Shown here piece by piece: positions 1 to 8,882 of a stretch of DNA of 15,043 bases. The DNA is from an uncultured Duncaniella sp. (lineage in GTDB: Bacteria > Bacteroidota > Bacteroidia > Bacteroidales > Muribaculaceae). The notes beneath the pieces are model-generated. The model was given only the letters and a program-made list of their open reading frames with translations. It had not been told where the DNA came from and did no database searches. The stretch spans positions 1-15,043 of the forward strand of contig CAJURI010000054.1 of the NCBI GenBank assembly GCA_910588795.1. The letters are read 5' to 3'. A program made the translations under genes and the position numbers. Each line of letters begins with the position of its first letter. Within the stretch, counting starts at the first letter, position 1.

Positions 1-3000
1 TTTGATAAACTGCTCCACATATTCGTCCCACTTGTCGAGCATAGCTCCGGCAAGCGGGCTGCGCGTGTACTTATAATGGTTGCCTATAAGGCGATAAAGC
101 TCTCTGTTGTCGGCCATTTCCTCTATCAGTGACAGTTCCACCATCTCCATATTGCAGAAATAGTCGAAATCTCCGTCGGGATTCCATACATATGCGATGC
201 CGCCGCTCATGCCGGCCGCAAAATTCCTGCCGGTGGAACCAAGCACCACAGTACGGCCCCCTGTCATGTACTCGCAGCAATGGTCCCCTACACCTTCCAC
301 CACAGCCGTGGCTCCGGAATTTCTCACACAGAAACGTTCGCCCACGCGTCCGTTGATGTATATCTCACCCGAGGTAGCCCCATACAGCAGTGTGTTGCCT
401 GCTATTATATTCTCCTCCGGGCGAAACAAAGCACCCTGAGGCGGCACTATCACAATTCTTCCCCCCGAAAGGCCCTTGCCCACATAATCGTTGGCATCAC
501 CTTCGAGACGGAACGATATGCCATGTGCCAGAAACGCGCCGAAGCTCTGGCCGGCCGCCCCCTTGAACGTGCATGATATGGTATTGTCAGCAAGCCCTGC
601 GTCACCGAATCTCTTTGCTACAACCCCCGACAACATAGCCCCTGTGGAACGGTCAGTATTTCTGATAGGGAACTCAAGCTCTACCGGCATTCCTGACTCT
701 ATGGCCGGATATGAACGGCTTATTATCTCCCGGTCAAGCACATGGTCAATATCATGATTCTGCGGGACAACATTTATAATGGCATTGAACGATGCTTCAT
801 CAGGCATGAACAGGAGACGTGAGAAGTCAAGTGTGGCCGGCTTGGAGTCACCTATACCTGGCTTGACACACAGCATGTCGGCGCGCCCTATTATATCGTC
901 CATACGTCTCACTCCGATCTCAGCCAACGTCTCCCTTATCTCCTGAGCAAGGAACCGGAAGAAATTGACCACATACTCGGAACGCCCCACAAAACGCTTG
1001 CGAAGCTCCTCGTTCTGCGTGGCGACACCCACAGGACAAGTGTTAAGATGACATTTACGCATCATCACACACCCGAGAACTATGAGCGCGCTTGTGGCAA
1101 ACCCATACTCCTCCGCCCCGAGCATCGCCATGATTATGACATCACGCGCGCTTTTAAGCTGGCCATCGGCCTGCAGTTTCACCTGCCCCCTCAGATTGTT
1201 GATCACGAGAGTCTGCTGAGTCTCGGCAAGCCCTATCTCCACAGGCACGCCCGCATAGCGTATGGAACTTGCCGGCGATGCGCCGGTGCCTCCGTCGCTG
1301 CCGCTGATGGTGATAAGGTCGCTCTTGGCTTTAGCGACTCCGGCCGCTATAGTGCCCACACCACTCTCCGATACAAGCTTCACACTCACCTTCGCCGCCG
1401 GATTGACATTCTTCAGATCGAATATCAGCTGTGCAAGGTCCTCTATCGAATATATGTCATGATGAGGCGGAGGAGATATCAAAGATATACCCGGTATGGA
1501 ATGGCGCGTCCTTGCAATGATCTTGTCAACCTTGAATCCGGGGAGCTGGCCCCCCTCTCCGGGCTTCGCGCCCTGCGCCACCTTGATCTGTATCTCGTCA
1601 GCATTCATAAGATATTCGGTCGTGACGCCGAAACGGCCCGAGGCCACCTGCTTGATGGCAGAGCGTGCTGACGAGCCGTCGGGACGGGCCTTGAACCGCT
1701 CTGGATCCTCTCCACCCTCACCGGTGTTGCTCCTCGCGCCTATCGCGTTCATGGCAATGCCGAGAGCCTCATGGGCCTCACGGCTGATGGATCCGAACGA
1801 CATTGCACCGGTGACAAACCGTCTCATTATATTCTCGGCCGGCTCCACTTCATCAAGCGGAACAGGCTCCCCCTTCCTGAAATCAAGAAAGTCACGTATG
1901 AAGATAGGCTCAGGCTTGTTGTCGACCAGCGAAGTGAACTCCTTGAATTTCTTGTAGCTCCCCATACGCGTTGCGAGCTGCAATGTGGCTATCGTCTCAG
2001 GATTCCATGCATGGGCCTCACCATCCTTGCGGAATGAGTACTGGCCTATGAACGGAAGCGGCATTGTCTCGTCGAAATCATCCGAAAACGCCTCGCTGTG
2101 AGCCTTGCATATGTCATTGTATATCTCCTCGATCCCCACACCGCCGATCTTGCTGACAGTGTTTCCGAAATACTTGCCGCATACCTCATCGGAAAGGCCG
2201 ACGGCCTCAAAAAGCTGTGCCCCCTTGTAACTGGTTATCGTGGATATGCCCATCTTGGACATGACTTTCAGAAGACCCTTGTCGACAGCCTTTATGTAAT
2301 TCCCGGCAGCCGTATTGAAATCAAGCTGCAGGTCATGCCTCTTCACAAGGTCATCTATCACGGCAAAGACGAGATAAGGATTTATAGCACTGGCACCGTA
2401 GCCCGACAAGAGAGCGAAGTGCATCACCTCGCGGGCATCGGCTGTCTCGATTATCAATGCCGTCTGCACACGTTTCTTACAGTCTATGAGATGATGATGC
2501 ACGGCCGAAGTCGCAAGCAGGGAGGGCAACGGCGCATTGTCGCGGTCAACACCCCTGTCGCTCAACACCACATAATTGCACCCGTCATCCACAGCCCCCT
2601 CTGCCTCGCGGCAAAGACGCTCCACTGCCTTGCGGATACCATCGGCACCCTCTGCGACAGGGAAAGTCATTGAAAGCTTGCGAGTGTTGAAGCCCTTGTA
2701 ACGCAGATTGCACAGCAGGTCAAGTTCGCGATTGGATATCACAGGCCGCTTCAGAAGCACCATCTTGCACAGCTCAGGCGACATTTCTATCAGATTGAGG
2801 TTTACCGCTCCGATATAACTGTCAAGACTCATCACAAGCTCCTCACGCAGCGGATCAATGGCCGGATTGGTAACCTGAGCAAAATGCTGACGGAAATAAT
2901 TATACAGAAGCTGCGGCTCTTTTGAAAGCACGGCAAGAGGCGTGTCCTTACCCATGGAGTTGACAGGCTCCTTGGCATCAGCGACCATAGGTGTCATGAT

Positions 3001-4452
3001 CTTCTCGACCTCCTCACGATTGTAGAAGAATGCGTGCAGCAGGCGTTCGTAGCAATCCACTGAGGTCTCCACCTTTCGGCCGCTGCTTATCGAATCGAGA
3101 TTGATACGGTTGTGCGACAGCCAGTCACGGTAAGGGAACTCCGACGCGAGTCTCTCCTTCAGTTCCGCATCATAATAGATACGCCCCTCCTCCATGTCGA
3201 CCATCATCATTTTGCCCGGGCGCAGACGCCCTTTCTCCTTGACTTCCGAAGCCTCAAACGGAAGCACGCCCGTCTCGGAAGCAAGCACCACAGTGTCATT
3301 GTTGGTGATCAGATAGCGAGCCGGACGCAGACCGTTGCGGTCAAGCATGCCGCCGGCATAACGCCCGTCGCTGAACAGGAGCGTCGCCGGGCCGTCCCAT
3401 GCCTCCATAAGTATGGAATGATACTCGTAGAATGCCTTAAGCTCAGGTGATATGGGATTCTTGTCATTGAACGATTCGGGAACAAGCATGGCAAGCGCAT
3501 GCGGTAGACTCATACCACCCATCACAAAAAACTCCAGCACATTGTCCAGCGAGGCAGAGTCGCTCATGCCAGCCTGGACTATCGGAGTCACATCCCTGCC
3601 GCCGAAAGAAGCCGGATGAAGCATACACTCGCGGGCCTTCATCCACAGACGGTTCCCCTGGATAGTGTTGATCTCGCCGTTATGCCCCACCATGCGGAAT
3701 GGCTGGGCAAGCGACCATGTAGGGAATGTGTTGGTGCTGAAGCGCGAATGCACAAGAGCCATCGCCGTAGTGAAATGCGGATTCATCAGGTCAGGGAAAT
3801 AGTATCTCAGCTGCAGGCTCGACAGCATCCCTTTATAGACAATCACCTTTGATGACAGCGACACTATATAGAAATCCTCCTTCCCGGGGAGAGCCGACTC
3901 AGCCACCTTTTTCTCGACAGCCCTCCTCAGCAGATAGAGACGTATATCCACAGGATCGCTCGTCTCCTCGTCGGCAATGAATATTTGCCTTATAGCAGGC
4001 TCGGCACTCCGGGCCACTGATCCGAGCTGCTCGTTATTGGTCGGGACATCCCTGACGGCTATAAGCTTGAGCCCAAACTCCATCGCCTCACGCTCTATCA
4101 TGTCAAGCATTATCTGCTGTGACTCATCATCCTTAGGCATAAACACAAGACCTGAGCCGTAACGCCCCTTTTCAGGGACAGGTATCCCTTGAAGAAGGAT
4201 GAACTCATGCGGTATCTGCACCATGATCCCGGCACCGTCGCCTGTCTTCGGATCGGCCCCTTCGGCTCCGCGGTGCACCATATGTTCAAGCACCTGGAGA
4301 CCCTTCTCCACCAGCTGGTGGGACTTGACTCCACGCACATTGACAAGCAGCCCAACACCACACGCATCATGCTCGAACCGTGGATCATACAGTCCGCGTG
4401 ATTTCATCTTTGATTGTTGCATATCACTGTATATTTTTTGATGAATTTTCAT
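1..4452 (-). CDS. gltB: Glutamate synthase large subunit (3' end beyond window)
   Basis: Makes glutamate from glutamine and 2-oxoglutarate; the N-terminal amidotransferase releases ammonia that is channelled to the FMN/Fe-S synthase domain. The frame is open without a stop from 4452 to base 1 (1,484 codons), so only about the last 20-50 residues of a roughly 1,500-residue protein are missing. The motif HDACGVG gives the Ntn-type catalytic cysteine at residue 31, after a short propeptide. Residues of the FMN domain include NTGEGGEDPERFKAR (around 1730-1680). The 3Fe-4S cluster ligands are C1128, C1134 and C1139 (C-x5-C-x4-C), the spacing known for this family. The start at 4452 lies four bases after the amt stop; ATG at 4422 (10 residues shorter) or 4407 are in-frame alternatives. 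Co-transcription with amt is inferred from spacing. A gltD small-subunit gene would be expected nearby but is not visible. Confidence 0.96.
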   Translation of the reverse strand, partial: MKIHQKIYSDMQQSKMKSRGLYDPRFEHDACGVGLLVNVRGVKSHQLVEKGLQVLEHMVHRGAEGADPKTGDGAGIMVQIPHEFILLQGIPVPEKGRYGSGLVFMPKDDESQQIMLDMIEREAMEFGLKLIAVRDVPTNNEQLGSVARSAEPAIRQIFIADEETSDPVDIRLYLLRRAVEKKVAESALPGKEDFYIVSLSSKVIVYKGMLSSLQLRYYFPDLMNPHFTTAMALVHSRFSTNTFPTWSLAQPFRMVGHNGEINTIQGNRLWMKARECMLHPASFGGRDVTPIVQAGMSDSASLDNVLEFFVMGGMSLPHALAMLVPESFNDKNPISPELKAFYEYHSILMEAWDGPATLLFSDGRYAGGMLDRNGLRPARYLITNNDTVVLASETGVLPFEASEVKEKGRLRPGKMMMVDMEEGRIYYDAELKERLASEFPYRDWLSHNRINLDSISSGRKVETSVDCYERLLHAFFYNREEVEKIMTPMVADAKEPVNSMGKDTPLAVLSKEPQLLYNYFRQHFAQVTNPAIDPLREELVMSLDSYIGAVNLNLIEMSPELCKMVLLKRPVISNRELDLLCNLRYKGFNTRKLSMTFPVAEGADGIRKAVERLCREAEGAVDDGCNYVVLSDRGVDRDNAPLPSLLATSAVHHHLIDCKKRVQTALIIETADAREVMHFALLSGYGASAINPYLVFAVIDDLVKRHDLQLDFNTAAGNYIKAVDKGLLKVMSKMGISTITSYKGAQLFEAVGLSDEVCGKYFGNTVSKIGGVGIEEIYNDICKAHSEAFSDDFDETMPLPFIGQYSFRKDGEAHAWNPETIATLQLATRMGSYKKFKEFTSLVDNKPEPIFIRDFLDFRKGEPVPLDEVEPAENIMRRFVTGAMSFGSISREAHEALGIAMNAIGARSNTGEGGEDPERFKARPDGSSARSAIKQVASGRFGVTTEYLMNADEIQIKVAQGAKPGEGGQLPGFKVDKIIARTRHSIPGISLISPPPHHDIYSIEDLAQLIFDLKNVNPAAKVSVKLVSESGVGTIAAGVAKAKSDLITISGSDGGTGASPASSIRYAGVPVEIGLAETQQTLVINNLRGQVKLQADGQLKSARDVIIMAMLGAEEYGFATSALIVLGCVMMRKCHLNTCPVGVATQNEELRKRFVGRSEYVVNFFRFLAQEIRETLAEIGVRRMDDIIGRADMLCVKPGIGDSKPATLDFSRLLFMPDEASFNAIINVVPQNHDIDHVLDREIISRSYPAIESGMPVELEFPIRNTDRSTGAMLSGVVAKRFGDAGLADNTISCTFKGAAGQSFGAFLAHGISFRLEGDANDYVGKGLSGGRIVIVPPQGALFRPEENIIAGNTLLYGATSGEIYINGRVGERFCVRNSGATAVVEGVGDHCCEYMTGGRTVVLGSTGRNFAAGMSGGIAYVWNPDGDFDYFCNMEMVELSLIEEMADNRELYRLIGNHYKYTRSPLAGAMLDKWDEYVEQFIK

Positions 4453-4456
4453 TTTA

Positions 4457-5884
4457 TCAGTTTTCCTCTACCCCCTTGAACCAGTCAGCCTCCGATGGAA
4501 GTTCCATTGCGGCCTCTGAGCCGTATTCCTCGCCATGCTGCGACGAATCAAGCCCGACTCTCTCGTTCCAGCCCGACACACGCATAGGCACTATCTTGTT
4601 AGTGAGCCAATAAAGCCCGTAACTGACCGCAAATGTATATACGAACACCCCTGCAAGCACAATGATATGATTCATAAAGAACTCCCCGCGCGATATCATC
4701 TCCGGATCGCCGGCGGCGAAATAATCGTACGCAAAAATTCCGGTAAGCACAGTGCCTATTATGCCGCCGAGGCCATGGGTTGGGAAAACATCGAGAGCGT
4801 CGTCAAGCACACGGCTGTATCCTTTCCAGCACACAGCCATATTGCAGCACACGGTTATGAAGAAGGCTATGAATATGCTTTCCCCTACCGTCACCCATCC
4901 TGCACACGGCGTTATGGCGACAAGACCTACCACAGCACCTATGGCCGCACCCATGGCCGAAGGCTTGCGGCCGCGGAGCCCGTCGAGTGCTATCCACGCC
5001 ACCATAGCGGTGGCAGCTGCCGTGTTGGTGTTCAAAAAAGCTGATACAGCTATGCCGTCGGCCGCAAGCGAACTACCGCCGTTGAATCCGAACCAGCCAA
5101 GCCACAGCAACGCGGCTCCGAGCAGAACGAAAGGCACATTGGCCGGTTTGGAACTCTCATTGCCTGATGTGCGACGCTTGCCAAGAAACATGGCTCCCGC
5201 AAGTGCAGCTATGCCGGATGCGGCATGGACCACTATGCCGCCTGCAAAGTCATGCACATGAAGCATTCCGAAAAGCCCTTCGGGATGCCATGTACAGTGG
5301 GCAAGCGGACAATACACCAGGATGGTCCACAGCACCATGAAAAGAAGATAGCCGGTGAAATGCACGCGCTCGGCAAACGCACCCGTTATGAGAGATGGTG
5401 TTATTATTGCGAATTTCATCTGGAAAAGCGCAAACAACGCAAGCGGTATTGTCGTGGTAACTATACCTATCTGCGAAAGCTCTCCGGCCGGGTCTGTGAC
5501 ATTCCTGACACCCACATTGCGGAACATAAAGAAATCTGACGGATTTCCTATCACATGGCACACATCATCACCAAAAGCAAGGCCAAAACCGAACACAACC
5601 CATATCACACTGACAAACCCCATGACAATGAAACTCTGCAGCATTGTGGATATTACGTTCTTCGACCGCACCATGCCTCCGTAAAAAAACGAAAGTCCCG
5701 GTGTCATCATCAGAACAAATATAGTCGCGGTTATCATCCATGCGACATTCGCCCATAGATGATCTCCGCTCATATCGAACTGTTCCTCCTGAACATCAAT
5801 CCTCAGTCCGATCACACTGAACACCACCAGCCCGACTACGACTGAAAGCCAACCTAAATTGACTTTTTTACCTTCTGATCTCAT
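4457..5884 (-). CDS. amt: Ammonium transporter, Amt/Mep/Rh family
   Basis: A 475-residue inner-membrane channel for ammonium/ammonia uptake, with about 11-12 hydrophobic segments. The first (about residues 9-27) is probably a cleaved signal sequence, as in other bacterial Amt proteins. Conserved residues by alignment from memory with E. coli AmtB: twin pore histidines H220 (VVHAASG) and H370 (FPTHGLGG), recruitment-site residues F158, W199 and S271, gating phenylalanine F267, and D212 (DFAGG). The signature TPGLSFFYGGMVRSKN is at 61-76. The cytoplasmic C-terminal tail (about 431-475) is rich in Glu. gltB follows after four bases, so imported ammonium and glutamate synthesis are tied in one operon. 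A canonical Bacteroidota promoter lies about 66 bases upstream. Many bacterial amt genes are paired with a PII gene; none is adjacent here. Confidence 0.96.
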   Translation of the reverse strand: MRSEGKKVNLGWLSVVVGLVVFSVIGLRIDVQEEQFDMSGDHLWANVAWMITATIFVLMMTPGLSFFYGGMVRSKNVISTMLQSFIVMGFVSVIWVVFGFGLAFGDDVCHVIGNPSDFFMFRNVGVRNVTDPAGELSQIGIVTTTIPLALFALFQMKFAIITPSLITGAFAERVHFTGYLLFMVLWTILVYCPLAHCTWHPEGLFGMLHVHDFAGGIVVHAASGIAALAGAMFLGKRRTSGNESSKPANVPFVLLGAALLWLGWFGFNGGSSLAADGIAVSAFLNTNTAAATAMVAWIALDGLRGRKPSAMGAAIGAVVGLVAITPCAGWVTVGESIFIAFFITVCCNMAVCWKGYSRVLDDALDVFPTHGLGGIIGTVLTGIFAYDYFAAGDPEMISRGEFFMNHIIVLAGVFVYTFAVSYGLYWLTNKIVPMRVSGWNERVGLDSSQHGEEYGSEAAMELPSEADWFKGVEEN

Positions 5885-5951
5885 ACCTATTTAAAATATA
5901 TTCATTAAAAAAACCTATCGGAAACAATCCCTGTTCATATTACCTATGGCG

Positions 5952-5983
5952 CAAAAGTAGCATATTGATTTAAAATATACAAA
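5952..5983 (-). promoter_or_regulatory. Bacteroidota-type promoter of the amt-gltB operon
   Basis: On the minus strand, TTTG (5983-5980) is followed by exactly 20 bases and TACTTTTG (5959-5952), a full match to the Bacteroidota consensus TTTG-N19-21-TAnnTTTG. Transcription would start near 5945, giving a leader of about 60 bases before the amt ATG. The whole gap 5885-6180 is AT-rich and shows no coding potential; besides this promoter it holds a long hairpin at 6073-6131. Confidence 0.75.
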
Positions 5984-6072
5984 TTTTCAAACTATTTTCT
6001 TTAAATTATTCCTAAAATATTACAATTTTACATCAAAGACGATAATATCACGTTAAGCCACACAAATACAGC

Positions 6073-6131
6073 GGGAGGATGCAACATTGCCATTAAGCTG
6101 AATCACTGCTTATTGCAATATTGCATCCCCC
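6073..6131 (-). terminator. Long imperfect hairpin, candidate 3' end of the obgE-yraN transcript
   Basis: On the minus strand, GGATGCAATATTGC (6128-6115) pairs with GCAATGTTGCATCC (6090-6077): 14 pairs with one U-G wobble. Inside it, TAAGC pairs with GCTTA around a 9-base loop. Extra G and C runs extend the outer stem. It lies about 50 bases after the yraN stop and upstream of the amt promoter, as a terminator or processed 3' end would. No U-run follows, so intrinsic termination is not certain. Confidence 0.45.
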
Positions 6132-6180
6132 TTTAACCTCGTATCTTTATAGCCTGCTATCCTGCTATAATGATCGTCTT

Positions 6181-6543
6181 TTATCTCACTGTCGGATAGA
6201 AAGCGTCAGGGATATGCTCTATTTTGTAGCCGTCTGGTGTACCTATTATGAATATAAGGTCAAACTGCGGTTCAAGATCTATCGGGAGGGCCCTCATATA
6301 GAGATCTGCGGCACTGATCATGCGCAACTGCTTCTTACGGTCTATGGCTCCCGACGGGTCCACATAATCATTCGCTCTTGTCTTCACCTCCACAAAGCAT
6401 ATGCGGTTACCCTTTCGGGCTATGAAATCGATCTCTATGTTGCCTATCCTGATGTTTACTCCGTCTATGGCGTAGCCCTGGGTCATAAGGTATTCCCTTG
6501 CAACCTCCTCGCCCCATCTGCCAAGATCATTATGTTCTGCCAT
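6181..6543 (-). CDS. yraN: YraN-family (UPF0102) predicted nuclease-fold protein
   Basis: A 120-residue protein of the UPF0102/YraN family, which has a PD-(D/E)XK-type endonuclease fold; the biological role is not established. Visible family features are the N-terminal helix with GRWGEEVAREYL (8-19), the likely metal-binding set with D39 in IEIDFIAR and E52-V-K54 in CFVEVKTR, and a C-terminal FDLIFI strand. Full length for the family. It begins 18 bases after the obgE stop on the same strand, so it is probably the last gene of that transcript. It has a cytoplasmic character with no signal peptide. Confidence 0.9.
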   Translation of the reverse strand: MAEHNDLGRWGEEVAREYLMTQGYAIDGVNIRIGNIEIDFIARKGNRICFVEVKTRANDYVDPSGAIDRKKQLRMISAADLYMRALPIDLEPQFDLIFIIGTPDGYKIEHIPDAFYPTVR

Positions 6544-6561
6544 TACAAAAATCCAAGCGGA

Positions 6562-7764
6562 CTAAGCAAAGTCATCGACATCTCTCGGATCATCCTCGTC
6601 GAGCATCCCGTAGCCATAGTCCTCACCTTCAAAATCATCGTCGAATGGCTCTTCATCGTCCTCACCGGGCATAGCGGGCACATTCTGGAAGATGAACTCA
6701 TCCTCCTCACGCACACGGTGATGACCGTCGAGCGGACGATGGGTGATAGGACTGACCTCTATACGGTTGCGTTCATCAGTGATCTCTCGCCATAGCATAT
6801 CCTTAAGCTCGGTGAGACCCTGCCCCGTGACCGACGATATGAACACATGAGGCACGCCTTCGGGAAGATGCCGGGATATCTCCTCGCGCAATTCGTCATC
6901 AAGCATATCGCTCTTGGATATCGCGAGCACACGGGGCTTGTCGGAAAGCTGCGGATTGAATTTCTCAAGTTCGGACGCAAGTATGCCATACTCCCTGCAT
7001 ATGTCGTCAGCGTCAGCCGGGACCATGAACAGCAGCACGGCGTTACGCTCTATGTGACGCAGAAACCTCAGCCCGAGCCCCTTCCCCTCGCTCGCCCCTT
7101 CGATGATGCCGGGAATGTCGGCCATCACAAACGAACGGTCGCCGCGATACTGCACGATCCCGAGCTGCGGCTCCATGGTCGTGAACGGATAGTCGGCTAT
7201 CTTGGGGCGTGCGGCTGATATCGAGGATAGCAAAGTGGACTTGCCCGCATTAGGGAATCCCACCAGTCCTACATCGGCAAGAAGCTTAAGCTCCAGAATC
7301 ACGCTTTTTTCTATCGCCGGCTCTCCCGGCTGGGCATAGCGCGGCGTACGGTTGGTAGCACTTTTGAAATGCCAGTTGCCGAGTCCTCCGCGGCCTCCGC
7401 GCAAAAGCTTCACCTCCTCGCCGTCGGCTGTGATCTCACACAGAAACTCTCCGGTCTCAGCATCGAATACAACCGTCCCGCATGGCACGTCGACAATCAC
7501 ATCCTCGCCATCCTTGCCGAACGAACGTCCGGCCGAGCCTGACTCGCCGTTGCCGGCAAATATGTGACGGCGGTAACGCAGCGGCAGAAGGGTCCACATA
7601 TGGGAATTGCCTCGGAGTATTATATGCCCTCCGCGACCTCCGTCACCTCCGTCAGGCCCCCCTTTGGGGACATATTTGGCACGATGGAAATGTCGCGAAC
7701 CGGCTCCGCCTTTACCGGATCGGCACAACACTTTTACATAATCTATGAAGTTGGAATCAGCCAT
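6562..7764 (-). CDS. obgE: GTPase ObgE/CgtA
   Basis: Essential-type GTPase involved in late 50S ribosome assembly and growth or stringent control. The 400-residue protein has the glycine-rich Obg fold at 1-160 (for example KGGPDGGDGGRGG, 34-46), then the G domain: G1 GFPNAGKST (169-177), switch region DYPFTT (191-196), G3 DIPG (216-219), G4 SKSD (283-286, in place of the usual NKxD) and G5 around SSVTG (310-314). After the G domain is a C-terminal tail (365-400) with 18 Asp/Glu out of 36 residues. Start ATG at 7764 gives MADSNFIDYVK, a normal Obg N-terminus. It is 57 bases downstream of the ptmE-like gene with no convincing promoter in between, and 18 bases before yraN. Confidence 0.97.
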   Translation of the reverse strand: MADSNFIDYVKVLCRSGKGGAGSRHFHRAKYVPKGGPDGGDGGRGGHIILRGNSHMWTLLPLRYRRHIFAGNGESGSAGRSFGKDGEDVIVDVPCGTVVFDAETGEFLCEITADGEEVKLLRGGRGGLGNWHFKSATNRTPRYAQPGEPAIEKSVILELKLLADVGLVGFPNAGKSTLLSSISAARPKIADYPFTTMEPQLGIVQYRGDRSFVMADIPGIIEGASEGKGLGLRFLRHIERNAVLLFMVPADADDICREYGILASELEKFNPQLSDKPRVLAISKSDMLDDELREEISRHLPEGVPHVFISSVTGQGLTELKDMLWREITDERNRIEVSPITHRPLDGHHRVREEDEFIFQNVPAMPGEDDEEPFDDDFEGEDYGYGMLDEDDPRDVDDFA

Positions 7765-7821
7765 ATGTGAACTGCTATTGATGATTATTATAATTTATGA
7801 CAAACGAGGACGAGAATCTGT

Positions 7822-8874
7822 TCAGGGATGAGAGGGGAAGTCCGTGACCTGGCGCATAAGTTCACGGGCATGAGCATAATCGGCCGGTGAGCCTATATCG
7901 ATCCATGTGCCGTTGATGGGGAAATAAGTCACACGCATCCCCGACGCTATGGCCGACTCTATAAGATCGGTCGCATCCGTGCGCACCCCGGCGGGGACAC
8001 TGCGGAGCAGCCGGTTGGAGATCATATATATCCCGGCATTGGCATAGAAAGAATAGGACGGCTTCTCCTCCAGCGACCTGACCATAGTCCCCTCAGTGGA
8101 AAGAATCGCATAAGGGACTGAGACATTATAAGGGGTGGCAGCTATGGTGATATCAGCCTTCTCCGATTTATGGTGGAAGTACATATCCTCAAACGATATT
8201 GAGGTGAGAAGATCGGAGTTCATCACTATTGTGTCCCCCTCCTGAGGTATATCGCACAGAGACACCGACCCTATTGTACCCAGAGGCATTGTCTCCCTCA
8301 CGCATTTCACATCAATGCCGCTCACCGGGGCCGCGAAATGCTCCTCAAGCTTTTCAGCGAGATAATTGACTGTCACGGTCACATCACTGACACCTACCGA
8401 TGCAAGAGCGTCGATATTATGATCGATGATGGGGCGGTCTCCGATCTGAAGCAAAGGCTTGGGGACCGACAGAGTCAGCGGGCGGAGCCTCTCCCCTTTC
8501 CCTCCGGCCATAAGTATGGCACGGACAGGGAGTATGGTGCGTGTCACATGAGTGTCGATTATACGCACCACCCGGCCCTCTTCATCAAGCACAGGAACAA
8601 GGCGCAGACCGCGGATGCGCATGCCACGCAGCGGCTCCACCATATCTTCGCCTGCCTGGAGCGCGCTGTAATGGCGATTCATGGCCACTTCGACGCTGTC
8701 ATCAAGCGCGACACCTCTAAGAAACGCCCTGCGCACATCGCCGTCAGTAAGCGTGCCGCACATGCGCCCGTCAGCGTCAGTGACAATCAGAGTCATCCTG
8801 CCGCCTGAAAGCTTATTGAGTTTCTCAAGGGCCTCTATCACCGTAGCCCTGTCGGATATTAAATGTCGCTCCAT
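7822..8874 (-). CDS. CBS-domain sugar-1-phosphate nucleotidyltransferase, PtmE-like
   Basis: A 350-residue protein with two CBS motifs (about residues 4-52 and 62-112), then a nucleotidyltransferase domain. The activation signature MAGGKGERLRPLT (122-134) and VPKP (137-140) is followed by NSD (219-221, probable metal-binding Asp) and GTWIDIGSPADY near the C-terminus. The CBS plus nucleotidyltransferase layout is that of PtmE, the glucosamine-1-phosphate guanylyltransferase of the Campylobacter legionaminic acid pathway. The nucleotide and sugar used here cannot be read from the sequence. The start chosen is ATG at 8874, eight bases after the neuC-like stop; a TTG at 8886 would overlap that stop but is less likely. 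The partner gene directly upstream encodes a hydrolysing epimerase, which supports a role in an amino-sugar or nonulosonate pathway. An ordinary RmlA-like enzyme is the alternative. Confidence 0.85.
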   Translation of the reverse strand: MERHLISDRATVIEALEKLNKLSGGRMTLIVTDADGRMCGTLTDGDVRRAFLRGVALDDSVEVAMNRHYSALQAGEDMVEPLRGMRIRGLRLVPVLDEEGRVVRIIDTHVTRTILPVRAILMAGGKGERLRPLTLSVPKPLLQIGDRPIIDHNIDALASVGVSDVTVTVNYLAEKLEEHFAAPVSGIDVKCVRETMPLGTIGSVSLCDIPQEGDTIVMNSDLLTSISFEDMYFHHKSEKADITIAATPYNVSVPYAILSTEGTMVRSLEEKPSYSFYANAGIYMISNRLLRSVPAGVRTDATDLIESAIASGMRVTYFPINGTWIDIGSPADYAHARELMRQVTDFPSHP

Positions 8875-8882
8875 TTTATATT

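Noticed and set aside
1048..1671. Plus-strand open frame of 207 codons
   Set aside because: It lies opposite the conserved Fe-S and FMN region of gltB and its translation has no recognisable family pattern; it is an antisense shadow.
6153..6168. Tandem CCTGCTAT x2
   Set aside because: Two short copies in non-coding sequence with no further structure; this can arise by chance.
6121..6795. Plus-strand open frame of 224 codons
   Set aside because: It is antisense to yraN and the end of obgE, both of which carry clear family motifs.
6906..6917. ObgE G4 motif reads SKSD, not NKxD
   Set aside because: The Lys and Asp are kept, and conservative changes at the first position occur in functional GTPases; the rest of the G domain is intact, so this is not a sign of decay.
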